DNA of 41,230 bases from Candidatus Eisenbacteria bacterium (GCA_030017955.1 JASEGR010000019.1:1-41230); one strand, 5' to 3'. Shown: positions 30,784-40,381, counted from the first letter of the stretch. Translations and numbers: made by a program. The notes: generated from the letters alone by a model not told the origin.

Positions 30784-32934
30784 ATGACAAAAGCCAACTT
30801 GCTTGACAACGGGAACTTACGAACTCTTCCGAGTTTCAGGCTCCCGCTTCTGGGCCTGATCGCAATTGCTGTTTCCCTGATTTTTCAGCTCACTCCAGCT
30901 GCACAGATTCCATGTCTTGCCGCGCAAGTGAACCCCTCTGCTCCAGTCGTTCAAGTCCAGACTGGAAATATTGGTCAGTCATTTGTCTGGTCAGCCCTTC
31001 CTTCCGTTTCACCAGACGCGAGAAATCTCCACACGCTCACTTTCGCAGACGGGATTTCAAAAGCGATAGTTTTTGGCGGCTGGGACGGGAACGCTCTTTT
31101 GGATGATGTCTGGAGCCTTGATCCTGTAACCGGCGCATGGAAAAGGTTGTATCCAGGAGGGGAAATAGTGCCCGGACGAAGAGGGCACGCAGCGGCATAC
31201 GACCCTGACACCAACAGAGTCATTGTTTTTGGTGGATTCCGCGGGGCTTTCCTCAATGATGTGTGGGCGCTTAGTCTCAATCCCTTGTCGTGGCAGGAGC
31301 TTCGTCCCTCGGGAACCCCTCCTCCCGGACGGAACGGTCATGCTGTCGTCTATGATACGAAGAACAGAAGGCTCCTGGTATTGGGAGGAATTGGTGAAAC
31401 TACTCTGGGAGATGTGTGGGCGCTTGACTTCGGTACACTTAAGTGGAGGGAGCTTAAGACCGCCGGGGATGTCCCTTTGCCGCTCATTGACTGCTCGGCA
31501 GTCTGGGATCCGCTCAAAGGGAGAGTCGTTGTCTTTGGCGGAAACGACGGAAGCTCGCCGAAAAATGATCTCTGGATCCTCGATGCAGGGACTCTCAGAT
31601 GGCAGAAGGTTACCGCTCGCGGGGCTCTGCCTGAAGCAAGGTCTGCCCACTGTGCAATATTCGACGTACCTCACGGAAAGATGCTGGTGTTTGGCGGAAT
31701 CGGAACCAAGTACTTGAATGATCTCTGGAGTTTCGATGTTGAGACGCTCACTTGGACCGAGATTTCCCTGTCCACTGTTCCTGCTTGTTCCAACGGAACA
31801 CTGGTCTATGACTCCTTGCGGGAACAGGCGCTTCTTTTTGGCGGCTGGAATGGAGCGTTTCTGAATGATACCCGGAAGCTTGATCTCAATAGTTTCGCCT
31901 GGACTCAAGTCATTCCTTCTGCTTCGGCTCCGACGATGAGAAGAGGTGCGTCGTTTGTTCGCGATGAAAGGGGAAGCCAGATTTTCATGTTTGGCGGTTT
32001 CGATGGAGCAAAGTGCGTTGATGAAGTCTGGAGACTTGATCTGGCTAGCCTTTCCTGGGAACTACTCGCGACTTCCGGAACATCGCCCTCAGGAAGAGAG
32101 CGTCACGCTGCCCTACTGGATCCGAAGAGAAATCGCATGATCGTCTATGGAGGCACGAGCGGAGCAGCTTACTATGATGACATGTGGACACTCGACGTTT
32201 CAACCCTTGCATGGCAGAAACTCACGCAGACTGCCCGTCCCGCGGGGAGAGCGAGCCTTACTCTTGTATATGACAGCATGACGGGCAACCTTGTCCTATT
32301 TGGTGGAGAAGGCAGTTCGGGCGTCGTTGGAGACCTTTGGGTCGGTCGGCCTGTAGAAAACGCCATAACCTGGGAGAAGAAGCCCCAAACGCTTCCACGC
32401 CCGCAAGCGAGAACCGGGCAATGCGGGACCTATATCACTTCCGCAAATTCGCTCGTCGTCTTTGGCGGTTCGGATGGTGTCAACCTCCTCAATGACTTGT
32501 GGTCACTCAACATGACCAATTTCACCTGGCAGCGGATTGCGGCTTCAGGACCGGTGCCGCCAGAGAGGTCGGGGCACGTCGGAGCCCTTACAGAATCAGG
32601 GAGCGACTTTCTCGTCTTTGGGGGATGGACAGGCAGCTATGCAAATGACCTCTGGCTTTTCAATATGCGGAACAAGACATGGAAAAAACTCGAAGCCTCT
32701 GGAGATATCCCGGGCGGCGTCCAGTTCGCATCTTTTGCGTACGACACTTTGACAGAAAGAGGTTACCTTTTCGGCGGATTCAACGGCTCAGTTACTGGCA
32801 GCGTGTACACGATCTACTCATTCTCTCCTCCGCCAAAAGCTCTCCGTTCGACGAGCGGTTCGAGTGTTAAAGAACCCAGTCCCGCGAGCCGTCGCACCAG
32901 GGCAGTCGCAAGCTGGCCGGTTCCCCGTCGATAA
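30784..32934 (+). CDS. Secreted Kelch-repeat protein, first of a tandem pair
   Basis: A 716-residue exported protein. The ATG at 30784 follows GGGAGAG. Signal or anchor helix (LPLLGLIAIAVSLIFQLTPA), then twelve Kelch motifs of 50-55 residues (typical VFGGFRGAFLNDVWAL and LFGGWNGAFLNDT), enough for two six-bladed beta-propellers. It is closely related along its whole length to the gene at 33070. However, it ends soon after the last blade with an Arg-rich tail (PASRRTRAVASWPVPRR) and lacks the Ig-like and FlgD-type C-terminal region of that paralogue. Either the 3' end was lost and replaced by chance frame, or the protein is released by another route. Kelch propellers bind proteins or glycans; the ligand is unknown. 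Confidence 0.88.
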   Translation: MTKANLLDNGNLRTLPSFRLPLLGLIAIAVSLIFQLTPAAQIPCLAAQVNPSAPVVQVQTGNIGQSFVWSALPSVSPDARNLHTLTFADGISKAIVFGGWDGNALLDDVWSLDPVTGAWKRLYPGGEIVPGRRGHAAAYDPDTNRVIVFGGFRGAFLNDVWALSLNPLSWQELRPSGTPPPGRNGHAVVYDTKNRRLLVLGGIGETTLGDVWALDFGTLKWRELKTAGDVPLPLIDCSAVWDPLKGRVVVFGGNDGSSPKNDLWILDAGTLRWQKVTARGALPEARSAHCAIFDVPHGKMLVFGGIGTKYLNDLWSFDVETLTWTEISLSTVPACSNGTLVYDSLREQALLFGGWNGAFLNDTRKLDLNSFAWTQVIPSASAPTMRRGASFVRDERGSQIFMFGGFDGAKCVDEVWRLDLASLSWELLATSGTSPSGRERHAALLDPKRNRMIVYGGTSGAAYYDDMWTLDVSTLAWQKLTQTARPAGRASLTLVYDSMTGNLVLFGGEGSSGVVGDLWVGRPVENAITWEKKPQTLPRPQARTGQCGTYITSANSLVVFGGSDGVNLLNDLWSLNMTNFTWQRIAASGPVPPERSGHVGALTESGSDFLVFGGWTGSYANDLWLFNMRNKTWKKLEASGDIPGGVQFASFAYDTLTERGYLFGGFNGSVTGSVYTIYSFSPPPKALRSTSGSSVKEPSPASRRTRAVASWPVPRR

Positions 32935-32982
32935 GAGACGTGGGTGACGGTGGACCCGGAGCATCATAACGCCCGCTGGTTC

Positions 32983-33062
32983 TTGACCAGAACGTGAGGT
33001 ATTGATAGAGTTAGAATGAAACTAGTGAATCCGAGGAGCTCACACCGGCTCTCAGAAGAGCC
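32983..33062 (+). promoter_or_regulatory. Promoter and leader hairpin of the second Kelch gene
   Basis: TTGACC (32983-32988), 17 bp, TAGAGT (33006-33011). The transcript should begin near 33018, after the ATG at 33016, so the ATG at 33070 is the better start. A hairpin GGCTCT-CAGA-AGAGCC (33047-33062) ends 7 bases before that ATG, mirroring the first Kelch gene. Confidence 0.5.
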
Positions 33063-33069
33063 CCAAAGA

Positions 33070-36000
33070 ATGTTTGGCAACTTGTCCATGCACGGGAAGC
33101 TGCAGGGTCTTCCGAGATTGAGACTCCCCTCCCTGAATCTCGTCGCAGTCTCCATTCTTCTTGCTTTCCAGCTCATCGCGCCTGGATTCGCCCTATCTTC
33201 CGAGAGTCAGGACGAACTTCCTGCCCTGACCCCTGAGGAGGTGAGCGGGAAGACTGTCGAATCTTTCGTCTGGTCGGCCCTTCCCTTCGCTTCGCCTGAT
33301 GCCAGGAATCTCCACACTCTTACCTTCGCTCAAGGGATGTCGAAGGCAATACTTTTCGGCGGCTGGAATGGAAGCACTCTGCTGGACGATGTCTGGAGCC
33401 TCGATCCCGTCAGTGGAGCGTGGAAGAGGCTATTCTGCGGAGGAGCAATCCCCGGCAGGAGAAGCCATGGCACCATATACGACCCCGATAGTAATCGAGT
33501 GATTGTGTTCGGCGGGTTCCGGGGCACTTACCTGAACGATGTGTGGGCGCTCGATTTGAATTCACAATCGTGGCGCGAGCTCCTCCCTTCAGGCACCCTC
33601 CCTCCTGCCCGAAGTAATCATGCCGTTGTTTACGACACCGAAAGAAAGCGTCTCATAACGTTTGGAGGTTTCGGCGGGACGATTCTCGGGAATGTGTGGG
33701 CGCTCGATCTCGGCTCTCTCACGTGGAAAAAGCTTGTTGCGACCGGGGATGCTCCCCCGCCTCTCTTTGGCTGTTCGGCAGTCTGGGACCCATTGGAAGG
33801 AAGAGTCCTTGTCTTCGGCGGAGATGACGGAACTTCTCCCGGAAACGACATCTGGTCACTCGATACAGAGACACTGAGCTGGCACCGGATCATCGCTCGC
33901 GGGACTCTGCCCGAGGCCAGGTCCACCCACACTGCGATATTTGACCTGGTTCACGGTAAGATGCTGGTTGCCGGCGGATTCGGATCGTGGTACCTGAACG
34001 ATGTCTGGAGCTTCGATGTAAAGAGACTTACCTGGCAAGAGATTTCTCCATCTCCTCTTCCCATGTGCGCAGATGCAGCGTTTGTCTATGATCCTCTGAG
34101 GGAACAGGCGCTTCTCTTCGGCGGCTGGAATGGAGCATTCCTGGACGATACGTGGAAGCTTGATCTCAACAATCTCACGTGGTCTCAGGTTTTTCCCTCT
34201 GCTTCGTTTCCGACAGCAAGGAGAGGTGCCTCATTTGTCCGCAATGAAGAAGGAAAAAGAATCTTCATGTTCGGTGGATTCGATGGAACGACCTATTTCG
34301 ATGAACTCTGGAAGTTCAATCTCGAAGATCTCTCGTGGGAGCTTCTCATTCCGTCCGGGACACCGCCCTCCGGAAGGGAACGCCATGCTGTGCTCTTGGA
34401 CCGGAACAGAAATCGCATGGTTGTTCAGGGTGGTTATGACGGCGCGACCTACCTTGACGATATTTGGATTCTGGATCTTTCGACTTATGCATGGAGGGAG
34501 CTTGCACAGACAGCCCGTCCATCGGGGAGAGCCGGTCATACCCTTGTGTATGACAATCTCACCGGAAGCTTTGTGCTCTTTGGAGGAGAAGACGGCGCGG
34601 GGTTCCTGGGAGACCTCTCGGTCGGGTGGCCTTCAGAATACGAGATAACGTGGGAATCCAAGACTCAGACGCTTCCCTATCCCGGTGCGAGAACCGGACA
34701 ATTCGGAACTTATGTTCCGTCAACGAATTCTGTTCTTATCTTCGGCGGCAGGGACGGCATGCGGCTTTTCAATGATCTCTGGTCGCTCAATATGGCCAAT
34801 TTCACCTGGCACCAAATCACGTCTTCAGGATCTGTGCCGCCGAAGAGGTCGGGGCATGCCGGCGCTCTCACCGAGTCGGAAAATGAGCTTCTTGTTTTTG
34901 GCGGATGGGCAGGCGCTCACGTGAATGACCTCTGGAGCTTCGACATCCAGAATGAGACATGGAGTGAAGTCGGGGCTTCAGGAGATATCCCGCCGGGTTC
35001 GGAGTTTGTGTCCTTCGTCTCCGACACCTCGGCAAGAAGATGCTACCTTTTTGGCGGATTCAACGGATGGTTTCTCGGAGACGGATACATGCTTTATCAG
35101 TTTTCTCCTTCTCCCACTCCGCTTTACCCTGCGGATGGCTCGAAGATAGGCAGCAGGGCTCCATCTCTCACGGTTCTCAACTCGCCTTCTGACGGAAAAA
35201 CCCTGGCCTATTTCTTCGAACTGGATGCGGTTTCTGAGTTCGATTCGCCTCAGGTTCTCAAGTCACCCGGAATCTACCAGGGACTTTTCGGGAGAACCTC
35301 ATGGACTGTTTCGTCGCCTCTGTCTTACAACGCCACGTACTACTTCAGAGTAAGAAGCTATGACGGTGCGAGTTTCTCGGGATGGACTGCGCCTATCCGG
35401 TTTTCTGTTGTTACATCCGATACCACTCTCTCCCCGACCACGCCCAGGCCGGCAGGTCCGACCGAGCTTTCAATCGTGTATCAGACTTTTCCTGATTTGA
35501 GGGTCCTTAACTCAAGAGACTCGGAAGACAGTATCATTTCCTACTTCTTTGAGCTGGATGCAACCGATGAGTTCTCGACTCCGCTTCTGCAGGTGTCGCC
35601 CGGCATGGCCCAGGGACTGCTGCAGACTTCCTGGAAAGTGGAAAAGAGACTCACAAGGAATGGCTGGTACTACTGGCGCGCGCGCGCATTCGACGGTGAG
35701 TACTTCAGCGATTGGATGGACCCAACGAGATTTCTCGTCTTCTGGGGAGCTACTCCCGCTCCCGACGTTTCCTTCTTCAGCAACAGAAATAGGAATGGCA
35801 TCGAGCTTTCCTGGGATCCAAAATCATTCCCGCAAGGAACAAGCTTTGACGTTTACAGATCTGAGTCTGAAGCAGGAGAATTCACTAAGCTGAGCTCAGT
35901 TTCTGTGCGCGGGAGCTCAACCGGCGAACGCTTGAGTTTCCTTGACGGCGCCCCGCTGTCATCACAGAGCTTCTATCTTCTTCTCGTGAAGAATCCATCC

Positions 36001-36321
36001 GGCGAATTGTCGCTCTACGGCCCTGTCGCAGAGTCACCTGTCCGGTATGTTGACTCTCTTGAGCTTTCACCGAGCCCGTTCAGCGAGACTGTGACGATTA
36101 CGTTTGCAGTTTCGAAGGAGACCCGCGCCTCGGTCCGTATCTACGACGTTCGGGGAAGGCTGGTAAAAACAGTTCTTGACGAGAAACTCTCTCCTTCGTC
36201 AAAGTCTGTCACCTGGGACGGAAGAGATGCTTCGGGAGTGAGAGTTGGTTCCGGCATCTACATTTGTTCTCTCAAGACGGACAACGTTTCGCTATCCCGC
36301 AAGCTCGTCTTCGTCAGATAG
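33070..36321 (+). CDS. Secreted Kelch-repeat protein with Ig-like modules and FlgD-type C-terminus
   Basis: A 1083-residue exported protein. The ATG at 33070 is chosen because its N-terminus lines up with that of the first Kelch protein and the predicted promoter leaves no room for the ATG at 33016. Signal helix (LNLVAVSILLAFQLIAPGFA), twelve Kelch motifs (two six-bladed propellers, to about residue 690), two fibronectin/Ig-like modules each with an ...YFFELDA... strand, a third FnIII-like module, and a FlgD-like C-terminal domain (LELSPSPFSETVTITFAVSK, VRIYDVRGRLVKTV, WDGRDASG, LSRKLVFVR). The last domain is used for export or surface attachment in FCB-group bacteria. Tandem paralogue of 30784-32934. 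Confidence 0.9.
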   Translation: MFGNLSMHGKLQGLPRLRLPSLNLVAVSILLAFQLIAPGFALSSESQDELPALTPEEVSGKTVESFVWSALPFASPDARNLHTLTFAQGMSKAILFGGWNGSTLLDDVWSLDPVSGAWKRLFCGGAIPGRRSHGTIYDPDSNRVIVFGGFRGTYLNDVWALDLNSQSWRELLPSGTLPPARSNHAVVYDTERKRLITFGGFGGTILGNVWALDLGSLTWKKLVATGDAPPPLFGCSAVWDPLEGRVLVFGGDDGTSPGNDIWSLDTETLSWHRIIARGTLPEARSTHTAIFDLVHGKMLVAGGFGSWYLNDVWSFDVKRLTWQEISPSPLPMCADAAFVYDPLREQALLFGGWNGAFLDDTWKLDLNNLTWSQVFPSASFPTARRGASFVRNEEGKRIFMFGGFDGTTYFDELWKFNLEDLSWELLIPSGTPPSGRERHAVLLDRNRNRMVVQGGYDGATYLDDIWILDLSTYAWRELAQTARPSGRAGHTLVYDNLTGSFVLFGGEDGAGFLGDLSVGWPSEYEITWESKTQTLPYPGARTGQFGTYVPSTNSVLIFGGRDGMRLFNDLWSLNMANFTWHQITSSGSVPPKRSGHAGALTESENELLVFGGWAGAHVNDLWSFDIQNETWSEVGASGDIPPGSEFVSFVSDTSARRCYLFGGFNGWFLGDGYMLYQFSPSPTPLYPADGSKIGSRAPSLTVLNSPSDGKTLAYFFELDAVSEFDSPQVLKSPGIYQGLFGRTSWTVSSPLSYNATYYFRVRSYDGASFSGWTAPIRFSVVTSDTTLSPTTPRPAGPTELSIVYQTFPDLRVLNSRDSEDSIISYFFELDATDEFSTPLLQVSPGMAQGLLQTSWKVEKRLTRNGWYYWRARAFDGEYFSDWMDPTRFLVFWGATPAPDVSFFSNRNRNGIELSWDPKSFPQGTSFDVYRSESEAGEFTKLSSVSVRGSSTGERLSFLDGAPLSSQSFYLLLVKNPSGELSLYGPVAESPVRYVDSLELSPSPFSETVTITFAVSKETRASVRIYDVRGRLVKTVLDEKLSPSSKSVTWDGRDASGVRVGSGIYICSLKTDNVSLSRKLVFVR

Positions 36322-36364
36322 CAGGTTCCTGACAGACACTTTCCACCGGTAACACACTGGACCA

Positions 36365-37534
36365 TTGGCGTCTGGACAAATCTATCCGAGTCTGCGAGTA
36401 AGAAGAAAAGAAGGAAGATGGTTCAGGCTCTTCCCGCTTTTTTTTGCAGCGTTTCTTCTTCTTTCCACCCTTGTCTTCTACCATGTTTTATGGGTCAAGC
36501 TGCCCTGGCTTCCCATGAACATTCTCATAGTCGATAAGACCGTCCCGCTGAAAAACTTCAACGAGCACAACGCCATCGTCTGGATTCTCAAGCACTACAA
36601 GGCAGGGCCAAGGGAAGGGAAATTTCTCTCGAACAATGACTTCCTTGGGTACCACCCAAATGAAAGAAGGTGTGAGACTCTGCTTTCCACTGATATCTCC
36701 CGCTATGATCTCATCTACCTTGCCGACACGTACGGAACATACGACTACAAAATGGGCTTCAAGGAATACGAAGCGAATCTCCCGCGAAAGAATCTGGACG
36801 TTTCTCTGGTCTGCGGCGGATTGGACAGAAAAGAAGCGCAGATGCTTCTCACAAGCACCAAGCAGGCCGCGACAATAATTGGCGAGTTCAACATCCTTGG
36901 CTTTCCCACATCTCTAGACCCCGAAGCTCTTCAGACTCTGGAGAAAGTCTTCAAGATCAAATGGACCGGATGGTACGGAAAGCACTACGACAATCTTTCC
37001 TCGACTCCCAAATGGGTCAAGGACCTGTATGAAGCCGTCTATGGCGAAGATTGGGGCTTCGCCGGGCCCGGGACTGTCATGGTCAAGAAAAGCGAGATGG
37101 TTGGAATTGAACCCGACGTGATGATTTTCAAAGATCCTCGCGGGTACATTCGCCCCTTCGCCATTTTTGTCAAAAAGACTCCGCTGACCGAGGGCATTGA
37201 CTCACCGCTGACCTACGACGGATGGTTTGAGGTTGTGAAACCGGAGAAGGGAACTGAAACGATTGCCTATTATCACATGGCGGAAACTCCCGCTCATCTT
37301 GCAGAGCTCCGCGAGCGCGGCCTCAAGCCCATCTTCCCTGCAATCGTCGTCAACAGGACGAGAGCGAAAGCAATCTACTTTGCCGGAGATTTCGCCGATA
37401 ACAAATTTCTCGCTTTGTCCCCCACCTTCTTCGGGACAGAGTATGCGATGAAGGCGCTTTCGCGCGCGAACCGGACGGACAATTTCTTCTGGAGGTTCTA
37501 CGTCCCGCTCATGAGAAATGTGCTATATTGGTAG
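36365..37534 (+). CDS. Membrane-anchored protein of unknown function
   Basis: A 389-residue protein with a basic N-terminus, one membrane helix (LFPLFFAAFLLLSTLVFYHV) and a large domain outside the membrane beginning LPMNILIVDKTVPLKNFNEH. Further distinctive pieces are IVWILKHYKAGPREGKFLSN, DLIYLADTYGTYDY and IGEFNILGFPTSLDP. I recall similar ILIVDKTVP... hypothetical proteins in several phyla, with a class I amidotransferase-like feel, but no named family. The start is a TTG at 36365 without a clear ribosome site; no other start is in frame before the membrane helix. It lies between the Kelch gene and a GT-C glycosyltransferase, so a role in surface glycan work is possible but unproven. Confidence 0.7.
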   Translation: MASGQIYPSLRVRRKEGRWFRLFPLFFAAFLLLSTLVFYHVLWVKLPWLPMNILIVDKTVPLKNFNEHNAIVWILKHYKAGPREGKFLSNNDFLGYHPNERRCETLLSTDISRYDLIYLADTYGTYDYKMGFKEYEANLPRKNLDVSLVCGGLDRKEAQMLLTSTKQAATIIGEFNILGFPTSLDPEALQTLEKVFKIKWTGWYGKHYDNLSSTPKWVKDLYEAVYGEDWGFAGPGTVMVKKSEMVGIEPDVMIFKDPRGYIRPFAIFVKKTPLTEGIDSPLTYDGWFEVVKPEKGTETIAYYHMAETPAHLAELRERGLKPIFPAIVVNRTRAKAIYFAGDFADNKFLALSPTFFGTEYAMKALSRANRTDNFFWRFYVPLMRNVLYW

Positions 37535-37545
37535 CGGCCTTGAGC

Positions 37546-37727
37546 GCGGCTCGGGTGCAGATTTGTGATGCCGACTGAGCCGCGAGCTGGCTTTCGCGGG
37601 AGGGATGGGAACCCATCTTGGCGAGCAAGGTGGGGATACCCAGCCCTTTAGAGGCTGGGAGGGGCAGGGATTCCCCGCCTAGCGAGCCGGTAGATGGGTC
37701 ATCCCGAAGCGGAGCCACCAACGGCTC
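37546..37727 (+). other. GC-rich block of consecutive hairpins
   Basis: In the 296-bp gap between two genes, at least four perfect stems occur in series: GCGGCTC/GAGCCGC (37546-37552, 37577-37583), GATGGG/CCCATC (37604-37617), CCCAGCC/GGCTGGG with loop CTTTAGA (37639-37659) and GAGCC/GGCTC (37712-37727). A GGGG..CCCC pair (37661-37676) lies between the last two. No protein-coding signal is seen on either strand. It may be a structured RNA, a long leader for the small membrane protein gene, or the end of a lost IS200/IS605-type element, whose ends often carry a hairpin of the third kind. Confidence 0.45.
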
Positions 37728-37830
37728 AGTCGCCATCACGCATCATCGGCGCACGAGTAGGGTCCGGCCCGGTTCGACTCCGAGAAGGCCGCGTCATCGT
37801 TCCTGGCCAGAAGCAGGCGAAGGACAAGTC

Positions 37831-37977
37831 GTGACCAACCAAGAGTACAGACTCCCATCGGGTGTGTCGGCAGTCGTCGTGCTCTTACTTCTCGCGGGCT
37901 TTGTCGCCTACCTGGCCTATCACTTTGAGCTTTTCGGTCTGATGCGGGATTTCGTAGGAGCGCTGAGAGGGCAATAG
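37831..37977 (+). CDS. 48-residue single-pass membrane protein
   Basis: A GTG at 37831 with AAGGA six bases upstream begins a 48-residue frame: a short polar N-terminus (TNQEYRLPSG), one membrane helix (VSAVVVLLLLAGFVAYLAYH) and a short amphipathic tail (MRDFVGALRGQ). It ends 28 bp before the GT-C gene and is probably co-transcribed with it. Small single-helix proteins beside glycosyltransferases often act as partners or stabilisers; that role is a guess. An upstream extension of the frame lies in the hairpin block and is unlikely to be translated. Confidence 0.6.
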   Translation: MTNQEYRLPSGVSAVVVLLLLAGFVAYLAYHFELFGLMRDFVGALRGQ

Positions 37978-38005
37978 AAAACTCGCGGACTTTCTGGAGA
38001 GCAAC

Positions 38006-40381
38006 GTGCATCTGATTTCTCTCCTGGTAACCTCAGCCGTAATCTTCCTGTCGTTCCTTCCTTATTGTGCCAGAATCTTTCCACTGTGGTCAGAGCGAAT
38101 CATGTCCAGTGCAGCTCTTGCCACCATCGATGTCATCGTCGTCGAAACCATTCTCGGCATCTCTGGCAATCTGACGAGACCTCTCACAGTCGGCGGTTCG
38201 GTCCTTCTTTCTCTTGTTTTCCTTTCCTTTTCACTTCTCAGGATAAGAAAGCAGCCTCCGCCTCCCCCAAGAAGCGCAAAGAAGAATGGGGGCTTCGCCC
38301 CCGGGCTTGTCCTTTGCTTCGTGTCGCTTGGATTTGCGTACCTCCTCATTCTGCTGCTCGCTGCTATCACGCCGCCATACTCCTGGGATTCTCTCACCTA
38401 TCACCTCACGGCAGTCTTTGCCTGGATTTCTGAAAGAAGGCTCATGGTTCCTCATTTTCCGGGCGCACCGATGTGGTATCCGATGAACGGTGAGCTCCTC
38501 ACGCTCTGGACGTTTGTCGCAGGCGGTGCAAAGGCAGTAAACTTTTCTCAGCTTCCCTTCTCTTTCCTTGGCGGGCTTGCATGCTACAGTATCTCGAGGA
38601 AATTCAGCGCCGGCAGCTACTCCTTCTACTCATTCATTCTTTTCTCTGCAACGCCGGTCATCATGATTCAGTCACTCACCCAATACAACGATGTGGTCTA
38701 TGCCTGCTTCTTTCTCCTTTCACTCGCCTTCCTTGTCGGATTTCTCAAGGCCGGTGCCAGGCAGTACTTGTTCTTCTCTGCGATCTCATTCGGGCTCTTC
38801 CTCGGAACGAAGGCAACGGCGCTTTACTCATGGATTCCACTTGCCCTGATTCTCATTGCCGGTGTTGCAGGAAGAAAGGAACTTGCGCGCGTCTTCATAA
38901 GAACACTGCCATTCCTTCTAATCATTGTGATCATATGCGGAGGGTTTTTCTATCTGAGGAACCTGGTCCTCACCGGGAATATTGTTTTTCCGGTAACGGT
39001 GAAGTTTCTGGGAAAGACTGTCATGCCGGGGCTCGTCGAGAACATATCAGGCGAGCTCCAGGAATCGTGGTTCGTCAAGAGGTCATTCGACTGGATTCTC
39101 TATCCGCTTTTTGAGACTTTTCACGGGAAGCGCGTTTACGGCGTAGAGAATGGATTCGGCATCCAGTTCCTGCTTGGTCTTATCTCTCTTCCGTTCGCTC
39201 TCTTTGTATCGCTCAAGAAAAAAGACATCGTTCTCTCCACACTCTTTGTCACCGCAATTCCAGTAGCAGTACTGGTGTGGCTTACCATCCATCCATACAG
39301 AGAGCCAAGATATTTAATCAGCCTTTGCGGGATTTCCGCAATCTCTATTGTCTATCTCGCTTCGGCAATGACCGGCTGGGCAGGAAAAGTTGTCACGGTG
39401 CTCATGGTGTTTGCCACTCTTGCCTCGACTCTTCTTACTCTTCCGCAGCTTGTCCCGCGGCAAACCGAAGTTCTTTCACAATTGACAAGGTCGGGGGTCC
39501 TTGCGGTCTATGACTACTATAAAGCCGAATATGGAGACCTTGGCGAAGGATGGAAGTGGATCGATGAGCACACAAAAGATGGAGACCTTATTGCCGTGAC
39601 CTATAGCGAGCTGACGTCGCCGCTCTTCGGCGAATCCGGGATGAGGCGGGTGAAGTATTTCCCGACTGAAAGAACTGCTTTTCCGAACCTCGAGTCCAGT
39701 ACTTCGCCTGACAGATGGCCGGCACTCCTGTTCGAAAAAGGAGTGAAGTATCTCTTTTTGTGGGAGCCATCCTTCTCTGGCGGTTCGCGAATGGAGAGAA
39801 CGATTGCCGATAAGAATCCCAGCGTTCTCAGAAAAGAAATCTCGTGGGAGAAGACTGCCTTCGGCGATCTGACGATTTTCTCGGTCGGAAAGCCCGAACC
39901 TCCCGAATCAAGGACAGAGGAAATCCACACGGTGGGAACGGAGGGCATCTGGTATCCGGTTCCAACTGAGCATGGGACAATCTCAATAAATCGTGAGCCG
40001 CTCCCGGAGACCTGCGAAGTGCGCTACAGGTTCGCAAGACAGACTCCGGGAGACTATGTCGAGATGGAGAGAATGCTCACAGAGACCGATATGTCTCCAT
40101 TCAAGACGCTCTCCTTCGAGATTGACAGAGGCGATTCGCGGGATCTCCTCCAGGTCTATCTGAAGGGCAGCGATCCAAGACAGCAACAGCGGCACAACAT
40201 AAATCTTTTTCAACTCGGACCGGCATGGAACGAAGTGAGTCTGGATCTGAGGCAGCCGAGCTTCGAGACAAAGAAGTTTGCGCTTGAGAACGTAAGGTCG
40301 CTGAGCTTTGTCTTCGTCCAGTCCACAGTCACCGGGCCCCAGGAAAGGCGGATCCGCATCAAAAACCTGCACTTCAGGTGA
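38006..40381 (+). CDS. GT-C type membrane glycosyltransferase (ArnT/PMT-like)
   Basis: A 791-residue polytopic protein. GTG start at 38006 with GGAG upstream. About twelve membrane helices fill the first 490 residues. The first large periplasmic loop has PPYSWDSLTYHL, the acidic catalytic motif region of lipid-linked sugar transferases (GT39/GT83-like), followed by PGAPMWYPMNGEL. The C-terminal 300 residues are soluble; the last 150 (TLSFEIDRGDSRDLLQVYLK, LGPAWNEVSLDLRQPS) look like a CIA30/carbohydrate-binding jelly-roll. Such enzymes add a sugar from a polyprenyl phosphate donor to protein or glycan outside the inner membrane. The acceptor is unknown; the neighbouring surface proteins are candidates. 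Confidence 0.82.
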   Translation: MHLISLLVTSAVIFLSFLPYCARIFPLWSERIMSSAALATIDVIVVETILGISGNLTRPLTVGGSVLLSLVFLSFSLLRIRKQPPPPPRSAKKNGGFAPGLVLCFVSLGFAYLLILLLAAITPPYSWDSLTYHLTAVFAWISERRLMVPHFPGAPMWYPMNGELLTLWTFVAGGAKAVNFSQLPFSFLGGLACYSISRKFSAGSYSFYSFILFSATPVIMIQSLTQYNDVVYACFFLLSLAFLVGFLKAGARQYLFFSAISFGLFLGTKATALYSWIPLALILIAGVAGRKELARVFIRTLPFLLIIVIICGGFFYLRNLVLTGNIVFPVTVKFLGKTVMPGLVENISGELQESWFVKRSFDWILYPLFETFHGKRVYGVENGFGIQFLLGLISLPFALFVSLKKKDIVLSTLFVTAIPVAVLVWLTIHPYREPRYLISLCGISAISIVYLASAMTGWAGKVVTVLMVFATLASTLLTLPQLVPRQTEVLSQLTRSGVLAVYDYYKAEYGDLGEGWKWIDEHTKDGDLIAVTYSELTSPLFGESGMRRVKYFPTERTAFPNLESSTSPDRWPALLFEKGVKYLFLWEPSFSGGSRMERTIADKNPSVLRKEISWEKTAFGDLTIFSVGKPEPPESRTEEIHTVGTEGIWYPVPTEHGTISINREPLPETCEVRYRFARQTPGDYVEMERMLTETDMSPFKTLSFEIDRGDSRDLLQVYLKGSDPRQQQRHNINLFQLGPAWNEVSLDLRQPSFETKKFALENVRSLSFVFVQSTVTGPQERRIRIKNLHFR

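Noticed and set aside
37509-37739. 76-codon minus-strand frame
   Set aside because: It covers the hairpin block and the end of the upstream gene in antisense, without a ribosome site or conserved features.
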